From NCBI GenBank assembly GCA_007693955.1, contig RECR01000043.1, forward strand, positions 1-64,000: 64,000 bases of DNA, given 5' to 3'. Below, piece by piece: positions 18,231 through 27,558 of the stretch. The stretch is from Gloeocapsa sp. DLM2.Bin57 (GTDB taxonomy: Bacteria > Cyanobacteriota > Cyanobacteriia > Cyanobacteriales > Gloeocapsaceae). The notes under the pieces were generated by a model. That model made no database searches. It saw nothing but the letters and a program-made list of their open reading frames with translations, and was not told the DNA's origin. How positions within the stretch are numbered: the stretch's first letter is position 1; each line of letters starts with the position of its first letter. Position numbers and translations under genes: made by a program.

Positions 18231-20309
18231 GTGTCACGTACTATCCCACTAGAGAAAGTTCGCAATATAGGAATTGCCGCGCACATAGACGCAGGCAAAA
18301 CTACAACCACTGAGAGGATATTATTCTACTCAGGAATGGTACATAAACTGGGGGAAGTGCACGAAGGTACAGCGGTGACTGACTGGATGGAACAAGAGCG
18401 AGAGCGAGGGATAACCATCACAGCAGCAGCGATTACTACCAGTTGGCAAGATCACAAAATAAACATCATTGATACACCAGGTCACGTGGACTTTACTATA
18501 GAAGTAGAGCGGTCCATGCGGGTGTTAGATGGTGTCATAGCCGTATTTTGTTCAGTAGGAGGAGTACAACCCCAATCTGAAACGGTATGGCGTCAAGCGG
18601 AGCGCTACCAAGTACCGAGAATAGCCTTTGTCAACAAAATGGATCGTACAGGGGCGAACTTCTTCAAAGTTGCTGAACAAATCAGAGACAGACTAAGAGC
18701 TAATGCAGTCGCAATTCAGATACCCATTGGTGCAGAAAACGAGTTTACAGGAATAGTAGATTTAGTAAGAATGCGCGCGTTGCTTTATAGAGAAGATGAC
18801 TTAGGTCAAGAGATAGTAGAGGCCCAAATTCCTACAGAAGTAGCCGAACTAGCCGAAACCTATCGAATGCAGCTCATCGAAGCAGTGGCAGAAACAGATG
18901 ATTTCCTGACAGAAAAATATCTCGAAGGAGAAGAATTCAGCGAAGCTGAAATACGCAAGGGCATCAGACAGGGTACAATAGCGGGAACAATAGTTCCCTT
19001 ACTCTGTGGCTCAGCATTCAAAAACAAAGGGATACAACTACTATTAGACGCAGTAGTAGATTATTTACCAGCACCAACGGAAGTACCAGCGATCAAAGGT
19101 CTTCTACCAGATGGGAGCGAAGGAATTAGACCAGCAGCAGATGAAGAACCCTTCTCGGCTTTAGCCTTTAAAATAGCAGCAGACCCCTTCGGACGTTTGA
19201 CTTTTTTAAGGGTATATTCTGGAGTCTTAGCTAAAGGAAGTTATGTTTATAACTCTACGAAAGATCAAAAAGAAAGGATTTCTCGTCTAATCGTTCTCAA
19301 ATCAAACGATCGCATTGAAGTAGAAGAACTCAGAGCGGGAGATTTAGGAGCAGCGATCGGATTGAGAAATACGATTACAGGGGATACACTGTGTGATGAG
19401 GCAAAACCCATCATTCTAGAGTCTCTCTTTGTACCAGAGCCTGTAATTTCCGTAGCGGTAGAGCCAAAAACCAAACAGGATATGGAGAAGCTGTCTAAGG
19501 CTTTGCAAGCCCTCTCCGACGAAGATCCCACCTTTCGTGTCAGGATAGATTCAGAGACGAATCAAACCGTAATCGCAGGGATGGGAGAGCTACACCTAGA
19601 AATTCTAGTAGATCGAATGTTGCGCGAATATAAAGTAGAAGCAAACGTCGGTCAACCCCAGGTGGCTTATCGAGAGACAATACGCAAAGCTAGTGAAGCC
19701 GAAGGCAAATTTATCCGTCAAAGCGGAGGGAAAGGACAATACGGTCACGTAGTGATTAAACTAGAGCCAGGAGAACTAGGCAGCGGTTTCCAATTCATCT
19801 CCAAAATCGTTGGGGGAACAATTCCTAAAGAATATATACCCCCAGTAGAACAAGGGATGAAAGAAGCCTGTGAGTCAGGAATCCTCGCAGGATATCCACT
19901 GATCGACGTCAAAGCAACCCTGTTAGACGGTTCTTACCACGACGTAGATTCTTCGGAAATGGCTTTTAAAATTGCAGGCTCAATGGCAGTTAGAGAGGCG
20001 GTACTCAAAGCATCTCCAGTGATCCTAGAGCCTATGATGAAAGTTGAGGTAGAAGTACCCGAAGGCTTCCTCGGGGATGTTATCGCCGATTTAAACTCTC
20101 GTCGTGGCAACATTGAAGGCATGAACTCCCAAGATGGTCTAGCCCAACTAACCGCTCTTGTTCCACTAGCGCAAATGTTTGGTTACGCCACAGATATACG
20201 CTCTAAAACCCAAGGACGTGGTATCTTTACCATGGAGTTCAGTAGATACGATGAAGTGCCTCGCAATATCGCCGAAGCCATCATCGCTAAAAGCAAAGGG
20301 AACGCATAA
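18231..20309 (+). CDS. fusA: Translation elongation factor G
   Basis: 692 residues from the GTG at 18231. The G1 motif [26 protein letters not shown] and NKMD are present, as are domains II-V including the catalytic tip region [18 protein letters not shown] drives ribosome translocation and recycling with GTP. An in-frame TTG lies nine codons upstream, but AAAGGAGG at 18218-18225 stands directly before the GTG and the family starts here ([13 protein letters not shown]). 32 bp separate it from tuf. Confidence 0.97.
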   Translation: MSRTIPLEKVRNIGIAAHIDAGKTTTTERILFYSGMVHKLGEVHEGTAVTDWMEQERERGITITAAAITTSWQDHKINIIDTPGHVDFTIEVERSMRVLDGVIAVFCSVGGVQPQSETVWRQAERYQVPRIAFVNKMDRTGANFFKVAEQIRDRLRANAVAIQIPIGAENEFTGIVDLVRMRALLYREDDLGQEIVEAQIPTEVAELAETYRMQLIEAVAETDDFLTEKYLEGEEFSEAEIRKGIRQGTIAGTIVPLLCGSAFKNKGIQLLLDAVVDYLPAPTEVPAIKGLLPDGSEGIRPAADEEPFSALAFKIAADPFGRLTFLRVYSGVLAKGSYVYNSTKDQKERISRLIVLKSNDRIEVEELRAGDLGAAIGLRNTITGDTLCDEAKPIILESLFVPEPVISVAVEPKTKQDMEKLSKALQALSDEDPTFRVRIDSETNQTVIAGMGELHLEILVDRMLREYKVEANVGQPQVAYRETIRKASEAEGKFIRQSGGKGQYGHVVIKLEPGELGSGFQFISKIVGGTIPKEYIPPVEQGMKEACESGILAGYPLIDVKATLLDGSYHDVDSSEMAFKIAGSMAVREAVLKASPVILEPMMKVEVEVPEGFLGDVIADLNSRRGNIEGMNSQDGLAQLTALVPLAQMFGYATDIRSKTQGRGIFTMEFSRYDEVPRNIAEAIIAKSKGNA

Positions 20310-20341
20310 CTAATATAACACAAAGGAAACAATAAAAATAC

Positions 20342-21571
20342 ATGGCACGCGCAAAGTTTGAACGTACTAAAGATCACGCTAACATCGGCACTATCGGTCA
20401 CGTTGACCATGGTAAAACCACTTTAACCGCAGCGATCACTATGACTCTCTCGGCTTTAGGTCAAGCCAAAGCGAGAAAATATGATGATATCGATGCAGCT
20501 CCCGAAGAAAAAGCACGGGGTATCACTATCAATACCGCTCACGTAGAATACGAAACCGAGACACGTCACTACGCACACGTAGATTGTCCAGGACACGCTG
20601 ACTACGTTAAAAACATGATCACTGGAGCAGCCCAAATGGATGGGGCTATATTAGTAGTATCAGCTGCTGATGGTCCTATGCCCCAAACCCGTGAACATAT
20701 TCTCCTAGCACGTCAGGTAGGTGTTCCTCACCTAGTAGTCTTCCTCAATAAAGAGGACATGGTTGATGACCCAGAATTACTCGAACTAGTAGAACTAGAA
20801 GTACGGGAGTTATTAAGTGAGTATGGCTTCCCTGGAGATGATATCCCCATCGTCGCAGGCTCTGCACTACAAGCTCTTGAACACATGGTCGCTAACCCCA
20901 CCACTAAAAAAGGTGACAATGATTGGGTAGATAAAATTTACGCTCTCATGGATAACGTTGACTCCTACATCCCCACTCCAGAAAGAGAAGTAGATAAACC
21001 CTTCTTGATGGCGGTAGAAGACGTGTTCTCCATCACTGGACGTGGAACAGTAGCAACAGGACGTATTGAACGCGGTAAGATTAAAGTAGGTGAGACCGTT
21101 GACCTAGTAGGTATCAGAGACAAACGTAGCACTACCGTTACTGGGGTGGAAATGTTCCAAAAAACCCTAGATGAAGGTATGGCTGGAGATAACGTCGGTT
21201 TGCTTCTTCGTGGTGTCAATAAAGAAGATATCGAAAGAGGTATGGTATTAGCTAAACCAGGTAGTATTAATCCTCATACTAAATTTGAGTCAGAGGTATA
21301 TGTACTCAAAAAAGAAGAAGGCGGTCGTCATACTCCTTTCTTCTCTGGTTATCGTCCTCAGTTCTATGTCCGTACTACTGACGTAACAGGAACAATCGAA
21401 GCCTACACCGCAGATGATGGCAGTGACGTAGAAATGGTTATGCCAGGCGATCGCATCAAAATGACCGTTAAACTCATTAGCCCTATCGCTATTGAACAAG
21501 GGATGCGCTTCGCTATTCGTGAAGGTGGACGCACCATTGGTGCTGGTGTAGTTTCCAAAATTTTAGAATAA
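20342..21571 (+). CDS. tuf: Translation elongation factor Tu
   Basis: 409 residues, the usual cyanobacterial/plastid length, with [34 protein letters not shown] and NKEDM. It delivers aminoacyl-tRNA to the ribosome. The C-terminus ends [14 protein letters not shown] as expected. Only one tuf copy is in the window. A hairpin terminator or attenuator separates it from rpsJ. Confidence 0.98.
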   Translation: MARAKFERTKDHANIGTIGHVDHGKTTLTAAITMTLSALGQAKARKYDDIDAAPEEKARGITINTAHVEYETETRHYAHVDCPGHADYVKNMITGAAQMDGAILVVSAADGPMPQTREHILLARQVGVPHLVVFLNKEDMVDDPELLELVELEVRELLSEYGFPGDDIPIVAGSALQALEHMVANPTTKKGDNDWVDKIYALMDNVDSYIPTPEREVDKPFLMAVEDVFSITGRGTVATGRIERGKIKVGETVDLVGIRDKRSTTVTGVEMFQKTLDEGMAGDNVGLLLRGVNKEDIERGMVLAKPGSINPHTKFESEVYVLKKEEGGRHTPFFSGYRPQFYVRTTDVTGTIEAYTADDGSDVEMVMPGDRIKMTVKLISPIAIEQGMRFAIREGGRTIGAGVVSKILE

Positions 21572-21591
21572 CACCATTCTTCAACCTGGTT

Positions 21592-21629
21592 GGAGCAGTT
21601 GAACAATATTGCTGCTCCATCATTTTTTT
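21592..21629 (+). terminator. Terminator or attenuator between tuf and rpsJ
   Basis: GGAGCAG (21592-21598) and CTGCTCC (21612-21618) form a stem, followed after ATCA by seven T. rpsJ starts 38 bp later, so read-through rather than full termination is plausible. Confidence 0.72.
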
Positions 21630-21667
21630 GTCTAATTAAACCTTACTGAGAACCTTGATAACTAAAC

Positions 21668-21985
21668 ATGGCTACTATTCAACAACAAAAAATCCGCATT
21701 CGTCTCAAAGCTTTTGACCGTCGTTTACTCGATACTTCCTGTGAGAAAATCGTTGACACCGCTAAAAGAACTAACGCTACAGCAATTGGTCCGATTCCTC
21801 TACCTACTAAACGTAAAATCTACTGCGTTTTACGCTCTCCTCACGTAGATAAGGATTCCCGAGAACATTTTGAAACTCGTACCCATCGTCGCATCATCGA
21901 TATTTATCAACCTTCTTCTAAAACCGTTGACGCTTTGATGAAACTGGACTTACCCGCAGGGGTTGATATTGAGGTGAAACTGTAA
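21668..21985 (+). CDS. rpsJ: 30S ribosomal protein S10
   Basis: 105 residues, the standard cyanobacterial length, with [20 protein letters not shown] and [22 protein letters not shown]10 is part of the 30S head and, as NusE, of antitermination complexes. Its place directly after tuf is the usual cyanobacterial order, where rpsJ ends the str cluster. Confidence 0.97.
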   Translation: MATIQQQKIRIRLKAFDRRLLDTSCEKIVDTAKRTNATAIGPIPLPTKRKIYCVLRSPHVDKDSREHFETRTHRRIIDIYQPSSKTVDALMKLDLPAGVDIEVKL

Positions 21986-22141
21986 AAAAAACGTGATTTC
22001 CTAGGAGTAGATGCCTATGGTGTCGCAGCAAAGGAATAAAAACGATAACATTGGTTAACCGCATCAAAGATCAATTGTCAATTTGGCGATCCTTGGGATC
22101 CCATCCTAATCTTAAACGTAACTGTGAGGAGAAGAGGGATG

Positions 22142-22169
22142 GCGATCCGAAGGATATCGCTACGCGAGC
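22142..22169. repeat. Small dispersed repeat between rpsJ and the DUF29 gene
   Basis: GCGATCCGAAGGATATCGCT plus ACGCGAGC is the reverse complement of the 16954 element at 25 of 28 positions. A partial relative (GGCGATCCTTGGGATCCC) lies near 22084. Otherwise 21986-22217 holds no gene. Confidence 0.8.
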
Positions 22170-22217
22170 ACGCACTATTAGATATAATAGTCAAATCATT
22201 GTATTATCAAATTTCAT

Positions 22218-22637
22218 ATGAGCCAAAGCTTTAATAGCGACATTTACGAAAAAGACTTTTATCAATGGACAACAGAACAATCAAAATCTTTACGAGAGCG
22301 AAATTTAGAAAAATTGGACTGGGAAAACATTATTGAGGAAATCGAAGCTTTGGGACGTAGTGATTACCAGGCTGTAATATCTCTATTAACTCGAATTCTT
22401 CAACACCGTTTAAAGATTGATTTTGCTAATCAACCAGAAAATCATCGTCATTGGCAAGCTGAAATCAAAGCCTTTTCTAACACAGTTAGAAGACGTTATA
22501 GCCCCTCAATGAAACCTAAATTGGAGGCGGAATGGCAAGGGATATATTCAGACGCAACAGACCTATATTTGATTGATTATCCTCCTGCTGATTTCCCGGA
22601 AGTGTGTCCCTATTGTCTGGAGGATTTGCTACCTTAA
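22218..22637 (+). CDS. DUF29 family protein
   Basis: 139 residues with the DUF29 pattern: YEKDFYQWTTEQSKSLRERN, LDWENIIEEIEALGRSDY, LTRILQHRLKI and a C-terminal PEVCPYCLEDLLP. This family is strongly expanded in cyanobacteria and of unknown function, often scattered near repeats and toxin-antitoxin genes. No membrane segment. It lies alone between a repeat-rich gap and the convergent DUF4912 gene. Confidence 0.88.
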   Translation: MSQSFNSDIYEKDFYQWTTEQSKSLRERNLEKLDWENIIEEIEALGRSDYQAVISLLTRILQHRLKIDFANQPENHRHWQAEIKAFSNTVRRRYSPSMKPKLEAEWQGIYSDATDLYLIDYPPADFPEVCPYCLEDLLP

Positions 22638-22701
22638 CTTTAAATAGTGGTTTGCTAATCCTCATTTCTTAGCATTTTTACTAGTATAGAAACTACCTGA
22701 T

Positions 22702-22733
22702 AAAAAATCCCTACCTACAAGCTAGATAGGGAT
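22702..22733 (-). terminator. Terminator of the DUF4912 gene
   Basis: On the minus strand ATCCCTA (22733-22727) pairs with TAGGGAT (22713-22707) and is followed by a run of T (plus-strand A run 22702-22707). It begins 16 bases after the DUF4912 stop. Confidence 0.8.
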
Positions 22734-22748
22734 AATGTTAATTAATTA

Positions 22749-24020
22749 TTAAACAAACCATTCTTCCACTGCTTCCTCTTTGGTATTGGTATGGCGAGAG
22801 GGAGTTTCACGAGTAAATTTCATGTGAATGGAGCGGGTTTGTTCTCCATCTGCCGCTACCGCCATAATAGGATAATCGATTAAACCATCTTGGAAAGACA
22901 TCTGGAAGCGAAAAGTTCCATCAGGATTGAGTTTAATGGGACGACCACCGATAGTAACCGTAGCATCGGGTTCGGTAGCTCCATAAACGATTAATTCTGC
23001 ATCAGCCACTAACCAGAATTGGCGGGGACGCATAGGAATAGCTGAAGCCGAGAAACCTGCTCCAGACATCATACCTACACCAGACATAGTTACTAGTCCA
23101 GAAGGGGTGGGGACAGATGCAGTGGGTACAGCCCACATACCTACACCAGATGGGAAGACATAAGAGCTAAGTACTTGTTGTGGTACTAAAGAACCTGGTA
23201 CGTGTTGCATAGAGCCATAGAGAGAACCTGCAACTCTTTGAGCTTCGGCGGATTTTGCCATACCAAAGATTTCCTCATAGAGTGGGTTATCTTGCTGACT
23301 TCCGCCTGGGGTAGCTTCAGGTTGACGTTTGCTAGGTGGTACGAGTTCGTATAGGGTTTTACCGCGTAAATCTTCTTCCCAATCTACGGTAATAAAGACA
23401 TCTTCTATCCAATCAGAAGGATAAACCGGGGGAACGTGAATAGGTAGAGAACGAGCTAAAACTAACCAGCGACCATCGGCACAACGATAACCAATATCAA
23501 TTACATAATCGCGATCGCTCACTGGTACGGGTAGATACCATTCTCTGGCTAACTCATCACAGAGATATTCTTGGACACTATGGGGGCTTTGATAACTTAT
23601 ATCTATATCCGTCATATCATAGAGACGGATGGCTAATTGTTGTCCACCTTGACGGCGTAATTCTTCTTTATGATTGTTGGGAATATCCCAATAAGCGTAG
23701 CACCATTGAGGGTCTCTGGGCATTAAAACGATGCGACTTTCACCATATCCCCCTGGTAAATCCCCTAGATTTTCATCTACTGACGCTAAAGGACCACCTA
23801 TTTTATCGTCTTGACCTAATTCAAACTTAGATGCTTCCACTTGTTGTTCCTCCTGAATACGAGATGATGTACGAGTAATTTTTTCTTGTAAAACTTTTTG
23901 AATTTCTGCTAATAATTGCGACTTGCGCATACGACTGTATCTAGATATGGAGCACTCGCTGGCAACTTTCCTAAGTTGTCTGAGAGTCATCTCTTCTAGA
24001 GGGGGACGTTCTTTTGACAT
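22749..24020 (-). CDS. DUF4912 protein with an N-terminal SAP/Rho-N-like segment
   Basis: 423 residues. The first ~45 resemble a Rho-N/SAP helix-extended-loop-helix (EEMTLRQLRKVASECSISRY), often linked to nucleic acid binding. Residues about 95-215 form the DUF4912 domain (VLMPRDPQWCYAYWDIPNNH). A Gly/Met/Ser/Pro-rich linker (about 285-325) leads to a C-terminal part with AELIVYGATEPDATVTIGG and FRFQMSFQDG, which resembles an immunoglobulin-like fold. There is no signal peptide. It is a cyanobacterial conserved protein; function is not known. Monocistronic, with its own terminator. Confidence 0.85.
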   Translation of the reverse strand: MSKERPPLEEMTLRQLRKVASECSISRYSRMRKSQLLAEIQKVLQEKITRTSSRIQEEQQVEASKFELGQDDKIGGPLASVDENLGDLPGGYGESRIVLMPRDPQWCYAYWDIPNNHKEELRRQGGQQLAIRLYDMTDIDISYQSPHSVQEYLCDELAREWYLPVPVSDRDYVIDIGYRCADGRWLVLARSLPIHVPPVYPSDWIEDVFITVDWEEDLRGKTLYELVPPSKRQPEATPGGSQQDNPLYEEIFGMAKSAEAQRVAGSLYGSMQHVPGSLVPQQVLSSYVFPSGVGMWAVPTASVPTPSGLVTMSGVGMMSGAGFSASAIPMRPRQFWLVADAELIVYGATEPDATVTIGGRPIKLNPDGTFRFQMSFQDGLIDYPIMAVAADGEQTRSIHMKFTRETPSRHTNTKEEAVEEWFV

Positions 24021-24222
24021 GACATCTAGTCTCCTGTGTTAACACCTAGGGCGTTGGGTAAGAGTTTAATTTCTTGACTATCGCTGTTTGTTTCTGACTC
24101 TTTCAACTTTTTTTTGGGATCACTAAATGATCTCTTTTACTATGTAACAAAATTTTAACCCTATTAGTCAAGTGCTGATGTCATGATTTCTTGATATTAT
24201 GGGGATCAAAAACAAAAGGCAA

Positions 24223-24248
24223 TAAAAATCCCCGTCCTAGGGACAGGG
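24223..24248 (-). terminator. Terminator of moeB
   Basis: On the minus strand the arms at 24248-24241 and 24237-24230 form an 8-bp stem with one mismatch, followed by ATTTTTATT. It lies 22 bases after the moeB stop and closes the rpaB-ccb-M67-moeB gene run. Confidence 0.75.
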
Positions 24249-24270
24249 AATATCAAGATTTATTATTGAT

Positions 24271-25443
24271 TTAGTACTCAGGGACAGTGGAATCTATTTC
24301 TCGACTCCAAGCGTTAATACCACCGACGAGATTTTTACCAGTGATTCCCTCTTGTTTAAGGATAAATAGGGCTTTAGCAGAGCGTCCACCCATTTTACAC
24401 TGAGCGATCAGATTTTTGTCTTTGGTTAACTCTTTGACTTTATCTAGGGCTGAACCATTTTCTATGTCTGGTAAGGGGACTAAAATAGCTCCAGGAATGC
24501 GAGCGATTTCGTACTCATTAGGGTTACGTACATCTAACAAGACAAAATCATCAGCTCCACTATCGATAAGTTGTTTTAATTCTTGAACAGTAATTTCTTC
24601 CATTGCTTGTTGTTGTTGAGCTTCTGCGGCACGTGCTTGAGGAATACCACAGAATTGTTCATAATCGATGAGTTCGTTAATAACAGGACGTTCGGGATTA
24701 GGGCGTAATTTTAACTCTCTAAAAGTCATATTTAAGGCGTTATAAAGCAATAAACGTCCACTGAGAGTTTGATTAGAGCCTAGAATGATTTTAATCGCTT
24801 CTGTGGCTTGAATAGAGCCAATTACTCCACACAAAACCCCTAATACTCCACCTTCTGCACAGGAAGGGACCATACCTGGTGGTGGTGGCTCGGGGAATAA
24901 ATCACGGTAGTTAGGTCCACCACGGTAGTTAAATACCGTCGCTTGTCCTTCAAAGCGGAAAATTGAACCGTAAACGTTAGGTTTGTTTAGTAATACACAA
25001 GCGTCGTTAGTGAGGTAGCGAGTGGGGAAGTTGTCTGTACCGTCAACTACTACGTCGTAATCTTTTAAAATTTCTAGAGCGTTAGCTGAAGTCAGACGAG
25101 CTTCGTATAAATCTACCTGACAAGTAGGATTAATTTCGAGAATGCGATTTTTAGCTGAGTGAATTTTCGGTTTACCTACCCAAGATGTTCCATGGATAAC
25201 CTGACGTTGAAGATTAGAACTATCAACTACATCAAAATCCACAATACCAATCCTACCGATTCCCGCGGCTGCTAGATAAAGGAGTAGGGGAGATCCTAAA
25301 CCTCCTGTACCAATACAGACAACACTAGCTGTTTTTAAGCGTTTTTGTCCTTCTAAACCAACTTCTGGCAAGATAATATGACGAGAGTATCGCTCATACT
25401 CATCTTTACTGAGTTGGATCGTGTCTAAGTTAGGGTTAAGCAT
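24271..25443 (-). CDS. moeB: MoeB-type E1-like adenylyltransferase fused to rhodanese
   Basis: 390 residues from the ATG at 25443 (an in-frame TTG four codons upstream is less likely). The N-terminal ThiF/MoeB domain has the ATP site GTGGLGSP and the DFDVVDSSNLQRQ segment, with SCAEGG as catalytic-Cys region. The C-terminal rhodanese domain (about 280-390) has the active-site loop CKMGGRS. Such fusions adenylate and sulfurate the C-terminus of MoaD or ThiS-like carrier proteins for molybdopterin, thiamine or cysteine synthesis. The first zinc CxxC of E. coli MoeB is not seen. It is fourth in a run behind rpaB, ccb and an M67 peptidase. Confidence 0.92.
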   Translation of the reverse strand: MLNPNLDTIQLSKDEYERYSRHIILPEVGLEGQKRLKTASVVCIGTGGLGSPLLLYLAAAGIGRIGIVDFDVVDSSNLQRQVIHGTSWVGKPKIHSAKNRILEINPTCQVDLYEARLTSANALEILKDYDVVVDGTDNFPTRYLTNDACVLLNKPNVYGSIFRFEGQATVFNYRGGPNYRDLFPEPPPPGMVPSCAEGGVLGVLCGVIGSIQATEAIKIILGSNQTLSGRLLLYNALNMTFRELKLRPNPERPVINELIDYEQFCGIPQARAAEAQQQQAMEEITVQELKQLIDSGADDFVLLDVRNPNEYEIARIPGAILVPLPDIENGSALDKVKELTKDKNLIAQCKMGGRSAKALFILKQEGITGKNLVGGINAWSREIDSTVPEY

Positions 25444-25518
25444 TGCACTGATCAATTAATTGCAATATGTGCAAACAGATAATTATATTCTTTTTTACAA
25501 CTTTTAGGAGAGTTTTTC

Positions 25519-25947
25519 TCAAATTGTCATAATTTCTTCGGGGTGAAATTGCCGATTTTCATCTAATACCCAACTGAGTATTTTTTCGGGTTGACCTTGA
25601 GTTAGGGAAATAATTACATAAGAGTAACCTTGATGGGCGATCGCTCGGTCATATTCTGAAGGTTGGGGAGGATGATCGGGGTGAGAATGATAGATACCGA
25701 TAATATTGAGATTTAACTGACGAGCTTTTTTACTAACTTCTAGCATAGTTTGGGGAGCGATACTAAAACGATTGCCTTTACTTCCCTCGGGTGTGTTAAA
25801 TATTTCCCCTGACCAACTATTCTCTGTTGACCAAACTTGTTGTACTAGTTTATTATTCCCTAATAACAATCCACAGCATTCCTCGGGATATGTTTTGACT
25901 GCGTGAGTTTTGATTTGTTCTAGTTGTGTTAAGGTTATCTGCAGCAT
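25519..25947 (-). CDS. M67 family (JAMM) metallopeptidase
   Basis: 142 residues with the JAMM zinc motif HSHPDHPPQPSEYD and an upstream ECCGLLLG segment. Bacterial M67 proteases remove the C-terminal extension of sulfur-carrier proteins of the ubiquitin fold. Being next to the E1-like moeB fits that role. Its ATG directly abuts the stop codon of the ccb gene, suggesting coupled translation. Confidence 0.9.
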   Translation of the reverse strand: MLQITLTQLEQIKTHAVKTYPEECCGLLLGNNKLVQQVWSTENSWSGEIFNTPEGSKGNRFSIAPQTMLEVSKKARQLNLNIIGIYHSHPDHPPQPSEYDRAIAHQGYSYVIISLTQGQPEKILSWVLDENRQFHPEEIMTI

Positions 25948-26589
25948 TTACATGGTTTCTAGGGTTAAAGCTAATTTAGCAGCGATCGCCTCAATCCAAT
26001 TTTCATCTTGTTTAGTATAACTGCGAGGAGCATTAGCACCTAGAATCATTACTCCCTCTTTCCCCAAAGGTTGACAGATAACCCCTTGGGTATTTTCGGG
26101 TAGATAATCAAATTCTAGGCTACCTGGATAGAGTTTTAGGGAGACTAGATAAACGGGTTTACCGTTATCCAAACAACGTTGTACAATTGCTCCTGGGGTA
26201 ACTTCTGCTTTAACAGGGAGAATACCTCTTCTTAAGATAACTTTACCCTGATAATAGATAACCACAGTACGAGTCACGGTGTTAGTTAATAACAGATGAG
26301 TTGCCCAAGCTAACTCTATTTTTACTGTTTCAGGAAGATTTGGGTCTAACTCAAAACCTTCTGTACCAATTAAAGTTACTGCTTCAGGGTTACGAGGTTG
26401 GATTTGTTGCCATAGTAACCCCACTAATATCAGTAAAGCACTTAAGATAACCCCAAGCACATCAGAACGAGCTTGGGAGTTAGTCAATTCCAGAGTTCCC
26501 CAACGATTGAATAATAAAAGTCCACCACCTACCATTCCACTCACGAGAGGAAGTAATCTTAGTATCTGATTCTGATCTGGTTTAGTCAT
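25948..26589 (-). CDS. Cofactor assembly of complex C subunit B (CCB2/CCB4-like)
   Basis: 213 residues. Two hydrophobic helices near the N-terminus (LLPLVSGMVGGGLLLF and VLGVILSALLILVGLL) are followed by a soluble domain with YPGSLEFDYLPENTQGVICQ and a GAF-like end. This matches the CCB2/CCB4 family, which attaches heme ci to cytochrome b6 on the stromal/cytoplasmic side of the thylakoid. It follows rpaB by 20 bp and abuts the M67 gene. Confidence 0.85.
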   Translation of the reverse strand: MTKPDQNQILRLLPLVSGMVGGGLLLFNRWGTLELTNSQARSDVLGVILSALLILVGLLWQQIQPRNPEAVTLIGTEGFELDPNLPETVKIELAWATHLLLTNTVTRTVVIYYQGKVILRRGILPVKAEVTPGAIVQRCLDNGKPVYLVSLKLYPGSLEFDYLPENTQGVICQPLGKEGVMILGANAPRSYTKQDENWIEAIAAKLALTLETM

Positions 26590-26609
26590 CTGGAAAATTA
26601 TTAACCTGT

Positions 26610-27344
26610 TTATTCTTCTCCTGGTTCCATTATTCTTTGGAATAAATAACCTGTTCCTCTAGCGGTGAGAATTAATTCTGGATTGCTTGGATCATCTTCT
26701 AGCTTAGCTCTAAGACGGGAGATATGTACATCAACTACTCTAGTATCTACGTGTCTTTCTGGTGTATATCCCCAGACTTCTTGTAAAATTTCTGAACGAG
26801 AAAACGCTTCTCCCGAACGACCTACTAATAATTCTAGTAGGCTAAATTCCATACCAGTCAGACGAATTCTAGCGTCTCCTTTATAGACTTGACGTTTATT
26901 GGTGTCGATTCTGATAGAACTAATTTGTATGACTCCTGAACTGGGAATCCCTGGTACACCGTTTTTGTCCACACGTCTTAATACAGAACGTATCCTAGCT
27001 TCTAATTCTTTGGGGGAGAAGGGTTTAACTACATAGTCATCTGCTCCTAATTCTAAGCCTGTGATGCGATCGGCTACATCTCCTAAAGCGGTTAACATGA
27101 TGATAGGAATATCTGATTCTTTGCGGAGTTCCTGACACACACCGTAACCGTCTAATTTAGGCATCATTACGTCTAAAACTACTAAATCAGGGTGACTATC
27201 GTGAAAAACTTCTAAAGCTTCTTCACCATCAGCCGCGGTTACTACTTCATAACCAATCATTGATAAGCGTGTTTCTAGAATACGACGGATACTAGCTTCA
27301 TCATCCACAACCAAGATTTTTTCTTTATTACTTTCCAATGTCAC
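26610..27344 (-). CDS. rpaB: Response regulator RpaB
   Basis: 244 residues, almost identical in pattern to RpaB/Ycf27. The receiver domain has VVDDEAS, the phospho-acceptor Asp in VVLDVMMPKLDG, and the conserved Lys in VVKPFSPKE. The OmpR/PhoB winged-helix domain has PERHVDTRVVDVHISRLRAK. RpaB is the essential partner of the kinase Hik33/NblS and controls high-light and photosynthesis genes. It is divergent from radA across a 214-bp gap. I saw no clear HLR1 direct repeat in that gap. Confidence 0.95.
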   Translation of the reverse strand: MTLESNKEKILVVDDEASIRRILETRLSMIGYEVVTAADGEEALEVFHDSHPDLVVLDVMMPKLDGYGVCQELRKESDIPIIMLTALGDVADRITGLELGADDYVVKPFSPKELEARIRSVLRRVDKNGVPGIPSSGVIQISSIRIDTNKRQVYKGDARIRLTGMEFSLLELLVGRSGEAFSRSEILQEVWGYTPERHVDTRVVDVHISRLRAKLEDDPSNPELILTARGTGYLFQRIMEPGEE

Positions 27345-27558
27345 ACTTCCTTAAAATGATCATAGAACTGTTTTATTTACTAGAATATCTTTTTTTCATG
27401 TCTTAATTAAGCTTTAAATAGAGTATATCTCGTTAAAATAGAAGGGATTTTTTAAGATTTCCTAGACAACCGACCCTAACTAGACATGATAAACTCAAGA
27501 TAAAATTAAGCGTGTTGTCAACCACTGGCTAACCATTGAGGAGCAGATTTTAAGGTTT

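Noticed and set aside
17960-18310. Minus-strand 116-residue frame across rpsG, the hairpin repeats and fusA
   Set aside because: It crosses two real genes on the other strand and repeats a segment only because the 30-bp DNA repeat is duplicated.
22218-22637. DUF29 gene as part of the str operon
   Set aside because: It lies 232 bp beyond rpsJ across a repeat-rich gap and belongs to a scattered accessory family.
27345-27558. HLR1 site for RpaB autoregulation
   Set aside because: No convincing pair of (G/T)TTACA(T/A)(T/A) words was seen in the rpaB-radA gap.
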